Part shown: piece by piece, positions 5,728-8,934 of the stretch
How positions within the stretch are numbered: position 1 is the stretch's first letter
Layout of the letters: each line of letters opens with the position of its first letter
NCBI GenBank assembly: GCA_021811205.1
Contig: JAJZPK010000096.1
Span: forward strand, 1-8,934
Source: Pseudomonadota bacterium
Lineage (GTDB): Bacteria > Pseudomonadota > Gammaproteobacteria > Burkholderiales > JABEVD01
Length of the DNA stretch: 8,934 nucleotides
Direction: 5' to 3'
The notes under the pieces: model-generated
The model's input: the letters and a program-made list of their open reading frames with translations, nothing else
Told to the model about the DNA's origin: nothing
The model's database searches: none
Program-made: the position numbers and the translations under genes

Positions 5728-6462
5728 TTTCCTTCCGCGCAGCAATTCGAGACATCCGAGGCTGGAGGCCATGTCGAGTGCGGTGAAATCGTCGAGATTG
5801 GCGATATCCTTGTCCGCGCCCCCATCCAGAAGCTTCTTCACGACAATGTCCTTTCCGCTGGACGCGGCGTACATGAGGCAGGTCGAACCGTTGTCGTTCA
5901 TGTTGTTCAGGTTTGTTCCGGCGGCGATGAGGAGGTCCAGGATTTCCAGGCTTTCGCTGTAGCAGGCGAACCAGAGCGCGTGGTTCCCATCGCTGTTTCT
6001 GGCATCGACTGCAGCGCCCGAGAGCAGAAGTTCGACGGCGATAGGCGCATCCCCCAGGCGGGCGGCATGCATGAGCGGCGTGATGTGGCCCGGGAGAGTC
6101 GAGTCGATCGAGGAAAAGCGGTGGTCGGCGAGCCATTTTTCAAGCCCCGTCCTGCCGCCTTCGAGATGCTTCCATCCCTCAAAGCCGCCGTTGAGGCTGT
6201 AGACTTCAGAGAATCCGAAGTCTACGAACGTTTGCCCGTGGATCAGGCTGGCCTTGCCGTGGTAGCAATACAGGAGGATGGGCGTGGATTTCGGGAGCTG
6301 CATGATGAGCTTCTCAAGCCGCGCGCCATCCGCGTGGGTCGCAGGTTCGATATGCTCCTTCAGGAACGATGACTCGTCCCTCACGTCGATGAGGAGAAGA
6401 CCGGGCTTTTGCAGCAGCGCTTCCATTTCGTCGACACAGATTCTCGTGACGGATCTTTCCAT
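5716..6462 (-). CDS. Rhodanese-ankyrin repeat fusion protein
   Basis: A 248-aa cytoplasmic two-part protein. Residues 5-110 form a single rhodanese domain: LLLIDVRDE (22-30), the active-site loop C66-YHGKAS after PILLY, and NGGFEGW (91-97). The loop length is GlpE-like and the catalytic Cys is intact, so it could carry a persulfide and transfer sulfane sulfur. Residues about 125-245 form roughly four ankyrin repeats (TPLMHAARLGD, HALWFACYSES, TCLMYAASSGK and FTALDMASSLG begin successive units), a protein-binding surface. It starts one base after the nitroreductase-like gene ends, with AAAGGAA five bases before the ATG, so it is coupled to that gene. In a nif setting a sulfur-delivery adaptor that docks on a partner is a reasonable inference. 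The 3' end overlaps the convergent PGDYG gene by 12 bases. Confidence 0.92.
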   Translation of the reverse strand: MERSVTRICVDEMEALLQKPGLLLIDVRDESSFLKEHIEPATHADGARLEKLIMQLPKSTPILLYCYHGKASLIHGQTFVDFGFSEVYSLNGGFEGWKHLEGGRTGLEKWLADHRFSSIDSTLPGHITPLMHAARLGDAPIAVELLLSGAAVDARNSDGNHALWFACYSESLEILDLLIAAGTNLNNMNDNGSTCLMYAASSGKDIVVKKLLDGGADKDIANLDDFTALDMASSLGCLELLRGRKLFC

Positions 6463-6463
6463 T

Positions 6464-7927
6464 TCAGTTCCTTTCCGGGTAAGGCGGGAGCGTTGCGATC
6501 CTTGTGTCCGTCACCGGCAGGCCGACGGTGAAATGGTAGATGGACTGGAACGCATCGTTCTCGATGCCGAGCAGTTCGTGGAAGGCGTCGTCGAAGAAGC
6601 AGCCTATTCCCGTCCCCCTGAGTCCGGCCTTTTCGGCTTCCAGATAGAGGACATGGCCGATCAGGCCGGCTTCCCAGTGCAGCTGGCGATAGCGCCACGG
6701 ATCGGTCGAGACGACATTCCCGAACTCGGCCAGCATGCCCAGCGAAAAGCAGCTGTTCGATGCAATCGCCTGATGGCAGCTGATGATTCGGGCGATTTTC
6801 CTGCAGTCTGCGCGCGCGAGAAGAAAAAGCGCCCCTGTCTTCTCCCACAGAAAATCCTGCTTCATGCCTGTTTTCAAGGCATCGGTCGAGTCTTCGCTTC
6901 TCGGGAGAACGTAAAGTCCGGGTTCGAGGCCCTCGACCCTGTGGATGAAAAAAACGGGATGCACACGAGGTACGAAACCCCACACGCTCCACGGCAATGC
7001 ATGGTCTATCGAAAGCGCTTCCACCATGCCCATGAAGGTTTCAAGCTTCATGACGTGGGGTGGGTCGAACTGCTGGGCGCTGCGCCTTTGCAGGAGGATG
7101 TTCGCCATATCGGGCGCAGCCCGGATCGCCTCCTTTTTGCCTGAAGCAGGCAGGCTGCCTTGTTTCCGGGTGAGGATTGCGGTTTCATCGATGATGGGCC
7201 AGGCATACATCGGATGGGGATCGAGCAGGTTCGCTTGCCCTGCCCATTCGCCCATGCCGAACAGGGGAAATTCCCTTGGATCTTCCCCGGGGTCGATTTC
7301 GACCAGCAGTTCGAATTCCTCATGTTCCGCGTTCGCGAAGTCTGCTTTCCGTTCCGTGCCCAGGATATTTCTTGGCGCATCGATCAATTCGATCTGCCAT
7401 CCGAAGGTCGATGCCGCATAGGCGAGCGCGCCCAAGGCGTGCCCGACGTCGAGCTGGCAATAACGGAAGGCGCGCTCCCCGTATTTCCACGCCTCTCGCC
7501 AGTGGATGGTCGAGAGGCCCACGAAAAGCCTGGCTTCTCCTTCCCATGAAATGCCGCAGCGCAATTCCAGGCAATGCTCGCGGACGCTGTAATGGTAGAG
7601 TCCGTCTTCCATTCCCGGGATGCCCAGACTGATGACATAGCATTCGGTGGGATGGAGATTGCCGCTCGACGGGTTGCAGCGCACGGCCCATTTGTCCGGT
7701 CCGTATTCCTTCCAGGCGGAAATGGCCATTGAAAGCCTGAGCAGCGTGCCGATGGAGTCCAGCGAAGGCGAGTCCACGTCCGCGGAGGACAGGGGCAGAA
7801 GGGTGCGTTTCGTGCCCGAATATTTCCTGAAGGAATCCGGCTGCATGGACCAGTCGAGCGTCTCCGGCCCGCTTGCATAGCGGTCGAGCCTGTGTTTCGT
7901 GCGCTCGTGGTAGGACAGTACGCTCAT
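6464..7927 (-). CDS. SagB/ThcOx-type nitroreductase-family protein, two domains
   Basis: A 487-aa flavoprotein homologue with two nitroreductase-like halves. The first (about 10-215) has the SagB-type RCNPSSGNLHPTECYV segment (83-98) and a helix YCQLDVGHALGALAYAASTFG. The second (about 270-480) has ILLQRRSAQQF (277-287), a helix RQLHWEAGLIGHVLYLEAEKAGL (414-436), then GTGIGCFFDDAFHELLGI. FMN binding and redox chemistry are expected from the family; substrate unknown. True SagB enzymes oxidise azoline rings in peptide natural products, but no precursor peptide, cyclodehydratase or transporter is near, so that role is not supported. The start overlaps the nifO stop (ATGA) and the gene ends one base before the rhodanese-ankyrin start. 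A role in redox or cofactor chemistry for nitrogen fixation is inference from position. Confidence 0.88.
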   Translation of the reverse strand: MSVLSYHERTKHRLDRYASGPETLDWSMQPDSFRKYSGTKRTLLPLSSADVDSPSLDSIGTLLRLSMAISAWKEYGPDKWAVRCNPSSGNLHPTECYVISLGIPGMEDGLYHYSVREHCLELRCGISWEGEARLFVGLSTIHWREAWKYGERAFRYCQLDVGHALGALAYAASTFGWQIELIDAPRNILGTERKADFANAEHEEFELLVEIDPGEDPREFPLFGMGEWAGQANLLDPHPMYAWPIIDETAILTRKQGSLPASGKKEAIRAAPDMANILLQRRSAQQFDPPHVMKLETFMGMVEALSIDHALPWSVWGFVPRVHPVFFIHRVEGLEPGLYVLPRSEDSTDALKTGMKQDFLWEKTGALFLLARADCRKIARIISCHQAIASNSCFSLGMLAEFGNVVSTDPWRYRQLHWEAGLIGHVLYLEAEKAGLRGTGIGCFFDDAFHELLGIENDAFQSIYHFTVGLPVTDTRIATLPPYPERN

Positions 7928-8316
7928 TCTTTTCTCTGACAGTCTTCCGCGTTTTCCAGGCTGGAGGACAGGCCTATCCAGGCGGCTATCCTGTTCTGAT
8001 CGAACCCGGCATCAAACTGGCCGCTCACTTCGAGAAGAGGGCGCCTGATGAGGAGAGGATCCTTCAGCATGAGTTCGATCGCATTCCTTGCCGTTACCTT
8101 TTCAGGTGCAATTTCGCCGGATTTCACCCTGGGGGACGCTCGATTGAACCAGTCGCTGACCGGTTTGGATGAGAAAAAGGGCAGGAGCGATTCGGCTGTC
8201 CACGGATGGGTCAGGATGCTTTTTGCGATCACGGTATGCCCTGATGCGGCGAGCAGCTTTTTCTGCCGCGCATTGTTGATGCATCCCGGCTTTTCGAAAA
8301 ACACCACGGTTGCCAT
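7924..8316 (-). CDS. nifO: NifO, ArsC/Spx-like nitrogenase-associated protein
   Basis: A 130-aa thioredoxin-fold protein of the arsenate-reductase-like group. The N-terminus VVFFEKPGCINNARQK places C12 at the ArsC active-site position, and DPLLIRRPLLEV (86-97) is the counterpart of the ArsC segment carrying a catalytic Arg. HPWTAESLLPFF and VSDWFNRASPRVKSG (53-67) match my memory of NifO from Azotobacter-type clusters. NifO has been linked to nitrate/molybdenum-related effects in Azotobacter vinelandii; its exact biochemistry is unclear. The gene shares one base with the receiver gene (TGATG) and overlaps the next gene by four, so the three are tightly coupled. A plain arsenate reductase is unlikely given the neighbours and the KPGCINN motif. 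Confidence 0.9.
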   Translation of the reverse strand: MATVVFFEKPGCINNARQKKLLAASGHTVIAKSILTHPWTAESLLPFFSSKPVSDWFNRASPRVKSGEIAPEKVTARNAIELMLKDPLLIRRPLLEVSGQFDAGFDQNRIAAWIGLSSSLENAEDCQRKE

Positions 8317-8708
8317 CAGCGCCCCAGCAGCTTGTCGACTTTCGCTCTCACGATCTCGATGGTCAGCGGTTTGGCGACAAGATCGTCTGCGCCCGACTTC
8401 AGGCAGGTGATGGCGAGCGGCAGGTCGCGGGCTTCAGTGACGACCATGATGGAAAGATCTGGGATTTTCGATTTGAGCATGGAGAGAACGTCATGTCCCT
8501 TTTCTGCGATCACGGCAATCCCCAGAATCAGGAGGTCCGGCTTCCAGTCGACGCTCTTTTCCAGCGCGGCTTCCAGCGTGGGAATCTCGTGCGTTTCGTT
8601 TTCATCATGGAGCATGAATTGCAGGGCTGCCCGCGTGATTTCGTCGTGATCGACGACGAATACCCGTTTGTTGTCGACTGCCCTGTAGCTTTCTACACCG
8701 ATCTGCAT
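8316..8708 (-). CDS. Stand-alone receiver-domain protein lacking the phosphoacceptor Asp
   Basis: A 130-aa protein consisting of one CheY-like receiver domain with no output domain. RVFVVDHDEITRAAL (15-29) corresponds to beta1 and the acidic pair, but the second acid is H21. PDLLILGIAVIAEKGHDVL (57-75) is the phosphorylation segment, and the expected Asp is G63. The switch Thr/Ser (T91 in MVVTEARD) and Lys (K113 in VAKPL) are kept. So the fold is intact but normal Asp phosphorylation is not expected. I start it at 8708 because the sigma-54 promoter at 8745-8760 predicts a transcript beginning near 8734; a longer frame reaching 8828 would start upstream of that. A G-rich ribosome site (AGGGGG) lies four bases before the ATG. 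It is first in the operon and its stop shares a base with the nifO start. Confidence 0.88.
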   Translation of the reverse strand: MQIGVESYRAVDNKRVFVVDHDEITRAALQFMLHDENETHEIPTLEAALEKSVDWKPDLLILGIAVIAEKGHDVLSMLKSKIPDLSIMVVTEARDLPLAITCLKSGADDLVAKPLTIEIVRAKVDKLLGR

Positions 8709-8744
8709 GTTGCCCCCTATTAAGGTATCTGGTGCGTTTTGTGC

Positions 8745-8760
8745 TGCAAAATTCGTTCCA
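8745..8760 (-). promoter_or_regulatory. Sigma-54 promoter for the receiver-nifO operon
   Basis: The minus strand reads TGGAAC-GAATT-TTGCA, against the consensus TGGCAC-N5-TTGCW. Only one -24 base differs, and the invariant GG and GC are ten bases apart. The predicted transcript starts near 8734, giving a leader of about 26 bases before the ATG at 8708. An enhancer-binding protein such as NifA is required by this promoter class. Confidence 0.8.
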
Positions 8761-8811
8761 TGGGGTTTTACCCTGTTTTGTGCAGGATGTTTGCAATATT
8801 CCCTACAGTGT

Positions 8812-8827
8812 TGTGGGTTTTGCAACA
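8812..8827. promoter_or_regulatory. NifA upstream activator sequence
   Basis: A perfect TGT-N10-ACA site, the established NifA binding motif. Its centre is about 85 bases upstream of the predicted leftward start and about 113 bases upstream of the predicted rightward start, within the normal working range for both. I found no second perfect site in 8709-8934. Confidence 0.8.
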
Positions 8828-8879
8828 TCCACGCAAATGTTCCGGTTTTTCGAAAATTATTTAAATATCCCTATAAATT

Positions 8880-8892
8880 CAATAGGATGATA
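8880..8892 (-). promoter_or_regulatory. Candidate IHF site
   Basis: The minus strand reads TATCATCCTATTG, one mismatch from WATCAANNNNTTR, in an AT-rich stretch (about 8850-8895) between the NifA site and the rightward promoter. Many nif promoters have IHF bending here. The motif is degenerate, so this is tentative. Confidence 0.35.
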
Positions 8893-8906
8893 AATACACG
8901 GCAGCA

Positions 8907-8922
8907 TGGCACGCTCGTTGCT
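8907..8922 (+). promoter_or_regulatory. Consensus sigma-54 promoter for an operon to the right
   Basis: TGGCAC-GCTCG-TTGCT matches the -24/-12 consensus at every defined position with the GG-N10-GC spacing. Transcription should begin near 8933, at the window edge, and run rightward. A major nif operon such as nifHDK is the likely target, but it lies outside the window. Confidence 0.9.
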
Positions 8923-8934
8923 TGAGTATGGGTG

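Noticed and set aside
6278..7144. A 288-codon open frame on the plus strand opposite the rhodanese and nitroreductase-like genes.
   Set aside because: It has no recognisable motif and is fully antisense to two well-supported coding regions.
6464..7927. Interpretation of the SagB-like gene as part of a thiazole/oxazole peptide cluster.
   Set aside because: No precursor peptide, YcaO/cyclodehydratase or exporter gene is in the window, and the operon contains nifO.
8769..8800. Additional NifA half-sites such as TGT at 8774-8776 and 8788-8790.
   Set aside because: At ten-base spacing they are followed by ATG and CCC rather than ACA, so they do not match the site.
8709..8828. A longer N-terminus for the receiver protein, starting at 8828.
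   Set aside because: It would begin upstream of the predicted sigma-54 transcription start and add residues unlike a receiver domain.
1..8934. Search for insertion sequences, tRNA/rRNA genes, CRISPR arrays and long repeats.
   Set aside because: None was visible; coding density is high and no transposase, repeat array or structured RNA gene was recognised by eye.

Overview
The window lies inside a nitrogen-fixation (nif) gene island of a Gram-negative diazotroph. NifS, NifT and NifO are recognisable from their sequences. Around them sit small nif-associated proteins of unknown function, and the right end holds sigma-54 (RpoN) promoters with a NifA activator site. The moderately high GC, the dense ATGA/GTGA-type gene overlaps and this set of accessory genes suggest a beta- or gammaproteobacterium (Rhodocyclales, Gallionellales or Azotobacter-like). 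The taxon is an inference and not secure.

Left block, + strand, about 1-4244: the 3' end of what is probably one long operon entering from the left. Order: possible tail of an upstream gene, a small DUF3024-like protein, nifS (cysteine desulfurase), nifT, a small DUF6129-like protein, a DegT/DnrJ/EryC1-type aminotransferase homologue without the expected catalytic lysine, an adrenodoxin/Isc-type [2Fe-2S] ferredoxin, and a SIR2-fold protein with degenerate active-site motifs. Most genes overlap by 4 bp or are separated by a few bases with good ribosome binding sites.

Middle block, - strand, 5257-4298: a DUF6156-like 88-aa protein, an FmdB-type zinc ribbon and a 143-aa protein of unknown function. 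It ends convergently with the left block. A single + strand gene (PGDYG domain protein, 5293-5727) separates this trio from the next block.

Right block, - strand, 8708-5716: a translationally coupled operon of a receiver-domain protein lacking the phosphoacceptor aspartate, nifO (ArsC/Spx-like), a two-domain SagB/ThcOx-type nitroreductase homologue, and a rhodanese-ankyrin fusion. It starts from a good -24/-12 promoter at 8745-8760.

Right-hand control region, 8709-8934: two divergent sigma-54 promoters with one perfect TGT-N10-ACA NifA site between them, placed suitably for both. The rightward promoter (8907-8922) is a perfect consensus match and probably drives a major operon just beyond the window; nifHDK is the obvious guess but is not visible. 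The genes seen would supply sulfur (NifS, rhodanese) and electrons (ferredoxin) and carry accessory or sensory functions for nitrogenase. Three proteins keep a known fold but have lost its hallmark catalytic or phosphoacceptor residue (DegT-like, SIR2-like, receiver), which is the most unusual theme of the window.
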